Assembly: GCA_047967505.1 (NCBI GenBank)
Contig: CM106540.1
DNA from: Dipteris shenzhenensis
Taxonomy: Eukaryota > Polypodiophyta > Polypodiopsida > Gleicheniales
Direction: 5' to 3' (one strand)
DNA: 64,000 bases
A program made the translations under genes and the position numbers. Shown here piece by piece: positions 21,575 to 31,899 of the stretch (positions are counted from its first letter, which is position 1; the number at the start of each line of letters is the position of its first letter). Below the pieces are notes generated by a model. The model was not told where the DNA came from. It searched no databases and saw only the letters and a program-made list of their open reading frames with translations.

Positions 21575-23550
21575 GTGCATTCCTTTGCCATGACCCAAGA
21601 CACAAGCGCCTATGTGTGCAAGTTGTTGAAGAGGTGATGAAGGACTTCAAGCATATTGTGGATCCAAAGGAGATGCTTTCAGCTTGTGATACTGCCGGTG
21701 TAAGTCGTAAAGCTTACATATCTATTTTCAAAAATTCCAAGTCTACTATTTTGGAAAAGTATAAGAAGTCTATAGTGCCCCTACCCACACCTTGGTCTGT
21801 GAGACATGCACAACGTGCAAGAGAAATGCTTGGAGGGTACCATTGCATAAGGGGCACAATGACTTGGAAGAGTAAAAAGAAATCTGGCTTGCAATCCTTT
21901 GAGATGAATGCTTTCAACAATGTCTACTTAGATGTTGAGAAACTGCAACAAGCAATGGTCAAATTCTATGGCATGAGAGAAGATGGTAAGAGGAAATCCA
22001 TTATAGCATTGCACTTTACTTAGTTCATTTCCTATATCATGTTTATCCTAATGATTTCTCTCTTTTGTTGTACAAATTGCAATGGAAAGCTCATATTTGT
22101 CATCAAAATGGATGAAGCTCAATTGGTGAAAGAACACAAGTTAGAGAGAGTGAGCATCTACATTATGAATAAAGCCTTAGCCTTTGTTCAAGGGAACGAA
22201 GAAGTAGAGCAAGATTTTTCAATGCAATCAGAGAAAGATATATGGTGGTTTGCAACATTTGAGACTCCAAAAGAGTGCCATGAGACATTGAAGTGGGTTC
22301 TAGATAGAACATGAATCCCATCGATGATCCGAAGACAAGAGGAAGGACAAACATTGACAATCGATGGCCCTGGAACATTTTGAGTTAAATGGCATCTTGT
22401 TGGTGATTTGAAAACCCTCAAGTGCTTGCATGGTTGTGATACAGGGGCAAATGCAATGAACACATGCCTTTATTGCATGTGTTCGCAACATAAGCAAAAG
22501 GCTAGCTTACAATGGGAGAATGGCATTCTATCTTGCAACCAAACGAAAGCTCCCAATCGTGAGAAGAAGGATCCAAAGTGGGATCCCATCCACTTGAGAG
22601 AGTACACATATGTACTTTACATGTAAAACTGTGCGTACTTGCTAAGTAGTTGTATTTGCATCTTGTTTATGCTTGGAATTTAATTTCACAAGAAGTATCT
22701 GCATAGTCCATTGCAGAAATTGAGAAGTTGCTCTGTCGGAGATGGGATTCCATGAAGGACATGTCAAACTTAAGGAGGATAAGAAAATGTCTAGGGCAAT
22801 ACAAAATCTTCTTGTAAAAGTGTCCATGGGTGGAGGGAAGGCAAGGAGATTCCTGTCGAACCATAGTCTTGACAAAGACAAACATACATTGCCTTAAAGT
22901 AGTTTGGGTTGGGAATACTGGAAAGCATTGTGTGAATGCATGACCAATAAAGCTTCTCATCCTCAAGTAGAAACTTTGAGAGCTAAAGTATGGACAAAGG
23001 TAGATGCATTGATAAAATTGCTTCACCAAGTTCAAATCAATGAGATGTATTATGAAAGGTTCAGGATGGTTGTGAAAGAGTTTATGCAATTAATGGTGAA
23101 AGCATGGGGGGAGTTGCACATTATGCATTACATGGTAATCTTGGCACCATCGTAATATTTAGCACTTGCTTTATAAATAGTTTTTGTTTTGCTGAAATGA
23201 TTCTCATCATGTTTGCAGCATATTCTCTATGCACACGGACCATGGTTTGTACAAAATTGGGGCCCTTTGTCCATTTGGAATATACAAGGCATGGATAAGT
23301 CGCACTATAGAGCCAAGGTAGCCTACTTCAAGAACTCAAGGCATGGTGGTGGTGTCTTTCATAGCATTGCATTGCATGAGATGTTCGACTGGTTTTTTAG
23401 ATGTTTACTAGGAAGGACTTTGAAGTTTGAAAAGGCAAAGGCATTAGAACTTGCAAAAGCAGTTCAAATTGTATCAAAGAATAGAAGGCATAGAGCTTGG
23501 AAAGCATCCATAGGGAGTCAAGGAGTTGCAAGTCGATTGCGCGGCTAGAG
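21575..23550 (+). pseudogene. Multi-exon unclassified transposase-like gene
   Basis: Coding-like exons run 21,575-22,020, about 22,090-22,312, 22,380-22,625, about 22,735-22,890, 22,904-23,134 and 23,219-23,547. The last junction is strong: donor ATG|GTAATC at 23,135, acceptor GTTTGCAG before 23,219, both phase 0. Features include VKWHLVGDLKTLKCLHGC, a CLYC-x4-H zinc-binding-like cluster, and near the C terminus the spaced pattern YAHGPWFVQNWGPLSIW, then QGMDKSHYRAK and RHGGG. That layout recalls large uncharacterised transposase-like proteins of many eukaryotes, from memory only. Stops at about 22,312 and 22,381 indicate decay. Confidence 0.5.
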
Positions 23551-23684
23551 TGAGAGAAGGGAGTAGATGGGTCTAACCAGCAACAGAAGCTATGGTGTAA
23601 TTGTATACAAATATGAAATAAATATATTACTCATTTTGACCACAAATTTTGTACTCTCTTGGAGTCCAAGTTTTGTGTGAGGTA

Positions 23685-23860
23685 ATGATGTCGGGGAGGA
23701 TGGGGACATGGTGAAGGAGGTGGAAGAGAAGGGAGGGGGGGGGGGGGGGGGGGCAAGGGGAGGGGTGGAGTGGTAGCAAGGCTGGGGGAGGGAAGTAGGA
23801 GGGAGGGCAACGGGGGGGAGGGTGACGAGGGTGGGCAGGGGGGTTGGAGGGGTTAGGGCA
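23685..23860. repeat. G-rich tract with 19-G run
   Basis: A 19-base G homopolymer (23,735-23,753) sits within about 170 bp of GGGAGGG-type sequence. It can form G-quadruplexes on the plus strand. It lies just upstream of the H3-like gene. The proline-rich minus-strand frame is an artefact. Confidence 0.85.
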
Positions 23861-23939
23861 AGGGGCATGATGAAACCTTAAACGTAATTAAAAGGGGTGT
23901 CAAAACATAATGGGCCTATATAAAACATTAAAAAAAACC

Positions 23940-24846
23940 CTAACTCAAACCTATCCAGGTCCAGTGGTGCCTCATCAATCTCTCGTGAGCCCTCCCCCAA
24001 CTCTCGTGAGCCCTCCCCTGACTCTCGTGAGCCCTCCCCCAAGTCCCGTGAGCCCACTCCCAAGCCCCAAGAACCTGATCCTTCCCCTCAGCCTTCCCCT
24101 CAACCTTCCCCTTAGCCATCCCCTTAGCCTTCCCCTCAACCTTCCCCTCCCCATGAGAACACTCCCTCGATTGAGCAAAATACATTTGAGAACCTTCCTT
24201 CCCCTCCCCATGAGAGGACTCCCCTACACGAGCAAAATGTATTCGATAACCTCCTTAATATAGAGAGGCTTCTGGATAGGGGCCAATAGATTGCTAGAAA
24301 GAGCACAATCTTCCCTCTCTCGGTGATAGAGCCCATCGTGGAAATGGTACCTGTGCCCATAAAGAGGGTAAAGAAGATGCTGAGGAAGCCCCATCCCAAA
24401 GAAGGACAAAGTTCAAGACATCCGTGAGAGGGGGATTCGGAGGAGGATCAATGCAGAGAAGAGCAACGCAAGAAATTCAAGGCAGACAAGAGGCTATGGA
24501 ACCATGTTTGGGTACCTATAAAGCCTCCACCAAGAGTTAGGAAGCCATACAGAGGAAAGCTAGGAGCACAGGCCGGGAGATCAGACAGATGCAAAAGACC
24601 ATTGACAACCTGATCCCGCGTGCTCCCTTCCAACATGTGGTACGGGAGATAGCACATGGGTACAAGGACGATGTGCAATTTAGCAAAGGAGCTATGGGGG
24701 CGCTCCAGGAGGCTGTGGAGAAAGTGACCACCACTCTGTTTGAGGATTACAACTTGTGTGCCATCCACACAAAGCGTGTCACGGTCATGGACAAGGACAT
24801 GGCTCTGGCAAAGTGGCTATGGAGTGACCCAAGCTTGAAGCCTTAG
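23940..24846 (+). pseudogene. Long-tailed histone H3-like gene, broken
   Basis: One frame from about 23,940 to 24,572 encodes an N-terminal tail: SREPSP repeats, QPSP repeats, two PSPPHE(N/R)TP units, then IARKST (24,290-24,307, resembling the H3 K9 region) and basic PIKRVKK and RVRKPYRGKLG. After a one-base frame change near 24,573 the histone fold follows to 24,846: REIRQMQKTIDNLI (alphaN), PFQHVVREI, ALQEAVEKV, LFEDYNLCAIHTKRVTVM. Loop 1 has canonical H3 length, unlike most plant CENH3. Three TAGs (24,113; 24,125; 24,287) and a TGA (24,425) interrupt the tail. No intron is needed within it. Confidence 0.85.
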
Positions 24847-24933
24847 ATTCTCTTGGAGCCCACCCTTAGGACTTAGACCACCCCCTACCCTTGAAGGCAC
24901 TATCTTGTATCTAAGGCCCAAGGGCTGATCTTT

Positions 24934-24944
24934 TTTAATAAAAT
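24934..24944 (+). terminator. Poly(A) signal after H3-like gene
   Basis: AATAAA within TTTTTAATAAAATATATCC, about 90 bp after the H3-like stop codon. Placement fits a polyadenylated (not replication-type stem-loop) transcript. Confidence 0.5.
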
Positions 24945-25036
24945 ATATCCACATTCTCTACACTATCGCATTGTTGTGAATTCTCCATGTTTATGATTAA
25001 AATTACTATTCATTTTAATGTAACTTTTGAATTTTG

Positions 25037-25210
25037 TCAAATCTTGAAGGAATTTCACCGTGGCACAAAAGGAACAAGTGTTTGGGATGTCGCCAAGAGC
25101 CTAGAAAGCCTAAAACTCGACACGGCATGAATTTGGGCATTCTGGCAAGTCTGGCGGCGTCCCAAACACTTTTCCCTTCTATGCCATGGTGAAATTCCTT
25201 TAGGATTTGA
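25037..25210. repeat. 174-bp foldback (imperfect inverted repeat)
   Basis: The left arm begins TCAAATCTTGAAGGAATTTC and runs through GTGTTTGGGATGTCGCC. The right arm is its inverted copy, ending GAAATTCCTTTAGGATTTGA. Arms are about 55 bp with scattered mismatches, loop about 55 bp. It sits between two convergent genes. It could be a MITE or the source of a small-RNA precursor hairpin; no TSD is evident. Confidence 0.8.
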
Positions 25211-25439
25211 TAGACATGAACTTTCAATACCCATAATTGGTAAAAAGCATACTAAATTGGCTAGAAATGCATTACATTAACATAATTGAAAGGATGGAGA
25301 AAAAATGTCATCAACAACTTAAAGAAAATACAATGAATAAATATTATGAATTCATGATGAGCAATGCAGACTTAAAACAAATAATAAAGACATGTAGTCA
25401 TGTATCCATTGAAATATATGTTTATATATACAAAAGGCC

Positions 25440-26934
25440 TCATAGGCTATCTTTCTTCTTGGCTAGTTCGAGTACATCGAGAATAGGGGTCTTTGAATCC
25501 CCTAGTGGTATCCTAGATATAAACTTAGCCGCAACAGCACTAACATCCTCCTCTCCTGCTGCCAAAGACATATCTGTTGCCGTCAATGCCCTGCCATGAA
25601 TGTTCGATCCAAAGCCATTGATAGCAGCCAGGTGGCATACCAAAATCACTTTGTTAACATTCTGAGTAATGTTGGAGTATCCGATAGCACACGACAATGC
25701 CTTGCACTTGAGCAGCTCCGAAGGACCTCGAGGAGAAAATTTGTTGTGGAAGACCACGATGAGCTCTTTGACTTTGCCAAGGTAATGGGCCAAAGAATGA
25801 TCTCGCCCAAATGCGCAGCGAACATTACCCCGTCGAGATGAGAATTCATCAATCTCAAACGTGTCCTGCAACACTTCGACAAACATTAGAAGATCGACAA
25901 AACAAATTATACCGAAATAACATCAAAATAAAAAATATTGTTCGAACTTACTACTATAGCATCATTGGCTTCTATCCCTTCCTCATTTGCAATGTTGATG
26001 GAACCAGTTACTGTGCGATGTTCTATTTGGGAGGTGGATGTTTTCTCTTGACCTATGTTGGAGGTGGAAGCTTTTGCATGAGAGGGCTGTGCATCATACA
26101 CAGACATGTCTGCATCCCTGAAATTAGCGTTGTCAAGAGAAACTCTTCCATTGTCTGGTCTTTGGAACCTAAAACCCGGGGATTCTTGACACTTGTGTCA
26201 ACATCGAACCCATATAGGACTCTGAGTGCCTCATCCTCTCGCAATCCAAAAAGAACCTCTATGTTATGGAGGAATACATACTCTTCTCCATCGATGATGA
26301 GGGGGGACAAGGACCATAAGTCTGATTCTGGGTCCGTGGTCTCTGATGCAGATTCTTGCTCTACTGGGGGCTCTTGAAGTAGGCTCAATGCTTGAGTTCT
26401 TCCATCTCCTCTGTTGCATCGTCAAGACTCTCTTCCATGTACATGTCCAAGTCTATTCTGGGACAAGCAGATCAGTAGTTCTACTAGAGGGGGTGCTAGA
26501 TGATGAGGCTTCTTCCTCTAAATTTCCTACTTGGAGAAGGAAGATGAATGTCATCTCCCATGAAAGGAAATTTGTACTTGTATTTCTGGTGATCCCGGCA
26601 TCTAGGATGTCTTTTACTTCAACCATCCTAAACCCTTCCTCTGTAAGGTTGTCACAAAAGTGGGCCAAGTGCTTTACAAACTTGGGTTCCTCTAGGAAGA
26701 GATACTTTATGTAATCTATGGGAACCCATCTCTTTGAAGAGTGGTCAAGTGTATAAGCAAAATTTGTGAAATTCTCTTGCATGTAGAGGATGAGATCTGA
26801 GAATCATCGTTGGCTCACATATATGTGCCTAGGACATCTAAAGTCCTATCAAACACTAAAAATAGCTCTTTCTCACGATTTGCTAATGCAGTTCGCGAGA
26901 CGAAATTATGGAACGCAGTTCTAGCTGAATCCAT
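25440..26934 (-). pseudogene. Unrecognised minus-strand gene A
   Basis: Reading starts at 26,934 (MDSARTAFHNFVSRTALANR). It continues after a TGA/frame problem near 26,800 with DLILYMQENFTNFAYTLDHS and SKRWVPIDYIKYLFLEEPKF (to 26,453). Next come an acidic part with LIIDGEEYVFLHNIEVLFGL (26,388-26,160), a Ser/Thr-rich part (about 26,150-25,940) and a final exon 25,886-25,440 ending LELAKKKDSL. Several frame changes are needed. I know no family that matches. It is convergent with the H3-like gene, with the foldback between them. Confidence 0.5.
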
Positions 26935-26939
26935 GGCAA

Positions 26940-27205
26940 ATAGCAGATGATGGAGGGAGTAACTTTTGAGGGTGGGAGTTTCTATGGCTCTCTAAAGGTG
27001 AAAGTGAGAATGTGATGTAAAAAGGGCTCTTAACCCTTAATATATATCAAAACCCTAAAAATTAAAATTAATCATAAAATCCCAAAATTTTTTGAAAAAC
27101 ATTTACCATGAACTGAAAGGAGAAAACAATAAAAGAAATAATATTTTAATTTAATTGTCCATCATCTTTTGAAGCAATAACTAGGATTTGACAAAAAATT
27201 AAATG
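26940..27205. other. Spacer between unknown genes A and B
   Basis: AT-rich, including an A/T-dominated stretch at 27,040-27,160. It would hold the promoter of gene A and the 3' end of gene B. Confidence 0.4.
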
Positions 27206-27210
27206 CTGCA

Positions 27211-28365
27211 CTAGTCAAACACATTGTTGGCAATCTTCAAAGTTGCAAGAGGAATGAAATTGGCACTATGCATGCACTTCTCCACACGTCGGCTGATCTT
27301 ACCACCATTTAAGGTAAAGTAGAAGGACTCTGACATGCCGTCCTCCATGACCAATAGGTGTTCTTGCACATCCCTTAGAGTCCATTGCGATGTGATATTC
27401 ACATTCTTGACATCTCCCTCTTCAACCAATAGACAAACTGAGCCCCATATTGTCTTCATCGAGTCTAGGGGAAGCCACCAGCCATTTGTTTTCTTCTAGC
27501 GCCTATACTAACAAGCTAAATATAACATTTGGCTTGACAAATGGTATCTAATAACCACATTGTCTTTACATGCGTGACATTGAAACACATCACCCTTTTG
27601 GTTGCCTGACCTAGTTTCCCAATTCATCCCAAGTAAATCTTCAAGAGCATTTCCATCTACATGCTTATAGGACCACATAGTTTTTGTTTTATGCATATGT
27701 ATATTCTGAAACAAAGAAGAAAAAATGTATAGAGGCATAAACCAAGAAAACTTTGCCCATTTGGATCCAAATGTAAGCTTCATGGCCATGCCCACATCCT
27801 TTGCAATCTTTTCCTTGTACGATTGCAATGTCCTTGAGTCCACATTGCTGCAATCCATGTCTTGAAGTTGTGGTGGTGCAATGGTTTGTAGATGGCCATA
27901 GCCTGATGATGTCGTTGGAGTGATGTATGTTGCATTATACCAATATACATTATTCATTCACCAAGGAGGCCAACTTCTCCCTTGCATGCATTTGCTTACC
28001 TAAATCCTCATGAATCGCAGTAGTGAACTTGCCTATGAATGATTCAACTGGTTCCCACTCCTCAAAGTCCGAAGGGAATACATCTACCACCATGAATAAG
28101 AGCTCTTAGAAACAAGCACAAAATTTGGACTCATTACACTTATAGGTGAAAAATGTCGATAGATAGAAAGGATCACATTGTGATGGTATCCTAGATTGAT
28201 TGAATGATGAAGCCGCATATCTTCTCCCATGTAAACATGTTGCACTTTTGTGAGCAATCCTTTCTTCCCAAACTTGAACTTCAAGATGTGCCCCTTTCAC
28301 TCATGCAAGATATCACCTCTCTTGCTCTTGGGAAGCTTCTGTGGACCTTTGGCTGATCCTTTCAT
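27211..28365 (-). pseudogene. Unrecognised minus-strand gene B
   Basis: Begins at 28,365 (MKGSAKGPQKLPKSKRGDIL). A stop follows HE near 28,298; reading goes on as a basic segment, then after a TAA as VDVFPSDFEEWEPVESFIGK. Further exons are 27,957-27,508 (GMAMKLTFGSKWAKFSWFMP, and a CHACKDN cluster) and 27,459-27,211 (WTLRDVQEHLLVMEDGMSES). Conserved-looking Trp and acidic residues suggest a real, decayed protein. I cannot name it. Same strand as gene A, about 280 bp upstream of it. Confidence 0.45.
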
Positions 28366-28389
28366 CACTATCTAGTCATTTTTAAGTTG

Positions 28390-28900
28390 TAGGTGCAAGG
28401 GATCCACTCATCTAATGTGTTTTGGTGTTGTGGAAGACACAATAGGTCACAACATTGTGTGGTCTTGTAGCCTTGCTCCTCACCATGCTTGTAGAGGTTG
28501 CAACAGCAAGAATGGGACTCCTACATAGGGCAATGTAGCTCCAACAGAGGCACAAAAGAGGGAGAAGGAGAGGGACAGAATAGCATCAATAGAGGACTAG
28601 GAGAGGGAGAAGGAGAGGGATAGGGCAGCTCCAACAGAGGCACAAAAGAGGGAGATGGAGATGGATAGAGTAGCAACAATAGAGGCACAAGAGAAGAATA
28701 GAGCAGCTCCAACAGAGGCACAAAAGAGAGAGATGGAGAAGGACAGAGCAGCACCAATAGAGGAACAGGAGAGGGAGAGGGGGGAGAGAGAGAGAGAGGA
28801 GCTACAGCAAGTAGGCCAGAGCAGGAGGGAGCAGAGAAATAGGGGGAAGAGGGCAAATGCATGGGAGGAATTTGAAAAATGGAGGGATTTGTTAGGCTAG
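28390..28900 (+). pseudogene. Charged coiled-coil repeat protein
   Basis: The frame carries imperfect repeats of the type RAAPTEAQKREMEKD (several between 28,540 and 28,770), then RRE/EER-rich helix and ends WEEFEKWRDLLG at 28,897. One repeat has TAG (28,599-28,601, IED*ERE) where its sister repeat has CAG (IEEQERE), and another TAG precedes the repeats near 28,527. A long coiled coil is predicted from composition. It lies just before the CACTA insertion. Confidence 0.55.
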
Positions 28901-29094
28901 ACTAGAACAATGGGGGGTAGAGGCCCTAGAAAGAGGGAGGAGAGAAGAAAAATTTGCCACAAGGGCCCTACCATCCCATCACTACAAGGCATAGGCCCTT
29001 TTCCAATGAAAATACCGACGCTTTTTACATTATTATTATTTTTAAAACGAGCACAAACGTCGTTATTAAAGCCGTTAAAAGCATCGGAAAAGAA

Positions 29095-29185
29095 GTGGCA
29101 CTATAAAGCATCGCTATATAGCGATGCTGATAAACGTCGCTATATAGCGACACTGATAATCATCGCTATATAGCGACGATTAACA
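29095..29185. repeat. CACTA-1 left subterminal repeats
   Basis: Three copies of the 12-bp palindrome CGCTATATAGCG, spaced about 30 bp, with ATAAACGT or ATAATCAT between. In En/Spm such subterminal motifs are bound by TNPA. Immediately inside is a foldback around 29,190-29,262 (AAAAAAAGCATTAGTGGGGC against its inverse). Confidence 0.9.
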
Positions 29186-29487
29186 GAACTTAAAAAAAAG
29201 CATTAGTGGGGCTAAACAGGCCATAGCAAGCCCTGTTTTGCCCCACTAATGCTTTTTTTTTTTTTGTAATTACAAAAACAAGTTTTTTATTACAAAATTT
29301 TCCTTGCGAAAAGGGTGATACAAAATCGCTCAAATGAAATGATTGAGAAACAAAAGCATATACATGTCAAACATATGCAACATGATTGTTTGTTACAAAA
29401 TTATCCTTTTGAAAAGGGTGATACAAAATTGCTCAAACGAGCGGATATACAAAATGGCATACATGGTGAAGTATATGCAAATGGCTA

Positions 29488-29512
29488 CTATTACTACTAC
29501 TACTACTACTCA
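29488..29512. repeat. (CTA)n/(TAG)n run at the TNPA-like stop codon
   Basis: On the minus strand the stop of the TNPA-like frame is followed by a string of TAG triplets. A trinucleotide repeat, probably neutral. Confidence 0.8.
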
Positions 29513-30836
29513 TTCGAATCGTCCTCATTGTCCTCATTCTCATCCTCATCTTGTTGGCCTAATCCTTGGTCCTCGTCAGCTGTGCCTTCTCCTTGATCCT
29601 CGTCATGTGCATCTGATCTGTGGCCCTGGTGATCGCTCGCCTCCGGTGATGGGACACTCGAGCTTTGACCCTAAGAGTAAACCATATAAATTGAAAATTA
29701 GATTGGAACTTAAAGAATAAAACAATTTAAAAAGTGAGATTATAAGTAGGAGTAGACTTATACCATGTGAGCAGCCACCTCAGCCCAATCAACCGTCACT
29801 CCCATTGCCTCTTGCTCAATAAACCACGGCTTTGTTCCTATGCAAAATGTGCATCGCCTCTCTGCATCTGTAGGAAGATGACCCATCGCAGCTTGCTGTG
29901 GATCCAATTTATGAGAGTTAGAGTTAGATAAAGTGCATGTAATATGTAGTAAAACAAATAGAACAATACATTAAATGAGAAGAAGTAGACTTACCACGGT
30001 TGCTTTGAACGCCAACCGTTTGCCTGCACCAAAGTGCAAAGTACCTACGATCTCCAGCCATCTCTTCGCAGCCCTCCTCTGACCCTCGAACATTTTGGGA
30101 TGGTCCCTATTCTACTTCTTGAAGAACTTCCAATCAGCTTTGTCTGCCCAGCTGGGTTTAGCCATCTCCTTTGTGATGGATGTACGCAAGGTTGATCTAC
30201 GATGCTTCAAGACCAAACCCATGCGCTCTCGCATATAATTCTCATTAAACTCCCAATTTGGTGGGTTAGGGTATTTTTGTTTTAATTCATCAATGACCGC
30301 CTACTTCTTTTGGTCATCTTGATATCGCCAATCGGTAGCAATGCCGCTCTTGAAGTGATGGCTCATCAACCTCCTCATGGTGGCCATCACTGCTTTGCCC
30401 TTTCTATCTTCTATTATCTCTCCGATAGCAGTGATTTGATAGGAGAGGTCCTCGTCTGGGTAAGGAGGACAAATGGTAGTGGAAGAGTCAGAGCGAGTGG
30501 AAGCTGTGCAAGCGCTTCTAGAGTGAGGAGTAATAGTGGGACTAGGAGAGGGCAAGGGACCCGATCGATACTGTGTCTCCGGACCAAGTGGAGACCTGGA
30601 GGGATGTGAGTGTGCTGACTCATCTACATCTCCCGAGTTAGCACAACATAAGCAGCCCCTCCTACTCTTCCTTTACTTACAAGAGGCATGCGCAAGCGAT
30701 GACCCCTCGATCGAAGGGGCATGAGGGGACGGCCGGGCAATAGATCCAGCCATTGGTATAGGGGAGGGAATTGCTGAGGTCCTCTGAGATAGCAGAGAGA
30801 AGAATCTCGCTGCCTCCTCATCGGTCATCTACACTA
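29512..30836 (-). pseudogene. CACTA-1 TNPA-like gene (Transposase_24 type)
   Basis: Read on the minus strand: MTDEEAARFFSLLSQR (30,836), a Ser/Pro-rich region, DEDLSYQITAIGEIIEDRKG (30,460), then YPNPPNWEF, HRRSTLRTS, WKFF, GTLHFGAGKRLAF (to about 30,000), later exons and a Glu/Asp/Gln-rich tail ending EDDSNE at 29,515. Order and spacing match the gene of the second CACTA element (YPNPPNHQF, GSVHFGAGG, acidic tail). In-frame TAGs at 30,301-30,303 and 30,112-30,114 inactivate it. The role in En/Spm is DNA binding and regulation rather than catalysis. Confidence 0.85.
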
Positions 30837-30849
30837 CAATCTCGTCGGG

Positions 30850-31670
30850 ACTCCTGACAAAGCCATGCACAGCTAGCAAAGGAGTTCCGTGAGGGGTAGT
30901 CGCAGTGCTACATTCGAGAGGAGTCAAACCAGGGGTAGTCACAGTGCTAGGTCCGAGAGGAGTCGGGGACCAGGGGTAGTCGTGACCATTGTGCATTTAT
31001 GTCACCGACTTGTTAGCTGCAGATGCGGTTGGTACACCGCCCATGAATAATAGCTAGATGATAGCTATCTTTATGTACTCTAGTTAGTGTCTCAGTTAGT
31101 ATGCCATATAGGTTAGCTGAGTTTGGTTTGAGACCCACATATAGGGTTCACCTATTCCTTTTGTACTAAGAGAGAGAGTTCTTTTGGCTTTTCAACTTTA
31201 AGTTAGCTTTGTCCCATAGCTGGCCCTATCCGTACCAGTGTACCCGTCCGTACACTGTACGGTGCTATTGCAAGGTGGCCTATGCAAGTTTTCTAGCAAG
31301 AAATTGCTACAGAATTGGGGGCATTTTGTATTTTGCAGTTAGCTTGCAGATTATCCTTGCAAGGTCTCTTTCCAGGATGGCACATTTAGTCACATTTTGT
31401 GAATTGGGGATTTTGTCAAATTTGGGGCTTTTCATGGATTTGCTCCAATTTTAGCTCAAATTCCCTACATTTTTGCACTGGCTACAATTTTGGGGCTTTC
31501 AGCTATTTTACCCTCTTTTAGATGTAATTTTCCTAAAGAAATTGGGGGTTTTGGCATTCGAATGCAATTTGGCAGTGTACTAGCAATTTGGGACTATTGC
31601 AGGGAGTTTTGGACTCAGTTTGAGTGACATTGCAGATATTTGCCATTTTAAGGCCTATATGAGTAAAAAA
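30850..31670. other. CACTA-1 internal non-coding region
   Basis: Where an autonomous element would carry TNP2. A short direct repeat (GGGGTAGTC(A/G)CAGTGCTA) occurs at 30,893 and 30,932, then low-complexity sequence with no frame. Confidence 0.55.
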
Positions 31671-31677
31671 CCTGTCT

Positions 31678-31830
31678 GAAAACGTCGCTATAAAATAGTA
31701 TCTCACTGTCGCTATATAGCGACACATAAAAGTTGTTATATAGCGACTTTTATAATAGTGGCTATATAGCGACGTTTGCCTAAAGTCGCTATATAGTGAT
31801 GCTTTACGAGACTCGCTTTTCATACTGATG
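31678..31830. repeat. CACTA-1 right subterminal repeats
   Basis: About five TCGCTATA(T)AGCGA-type units between 31,683 and 31,802, several diverged by one or two bases, mirroring the left end. Confidence 0.88.
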
Positions 31831-31899
31831 ATTAGCGCCCCGTGCACGCTAAACATTGGTACTTAAACGTCGCAATAGGATCCGTGTGTAGTAGTGCAT

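Larger units (their letters stand above)
28980..31896. mobile_element. Non-autonomous CACTA (En/Spm) element, TSD CAT
   Basis: The left end is CACTACAAGGC at 28,980 and the right end GTGTGTAGTAGTG at 31,896, inverted. Three bases, CAT, are duplicated outside both ends (28,977-28,979 and 31,897-31,899), the expected CACTA target duplication. Subterminal palindromes TCGCTATATAGCGA occur at both ends. Of the two genes of an autonomous CACTA element only the TNPA-like one remains; TNP2 is missing, so it is non-autonomous. Confidence 0.95.

Noticed and set aside
23590-23868. 92-codon minus-strand proline-rich frame
   Set aside because: It is the complement of the G-rich tract; no independent coding evidence.
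24560-24846. Calling the H3-like gene CENH3
   Set aside because: Loop 1 shows no extra residues relative to canonical H3 and the tail is atypical; centromeric identity cannot be claimed.
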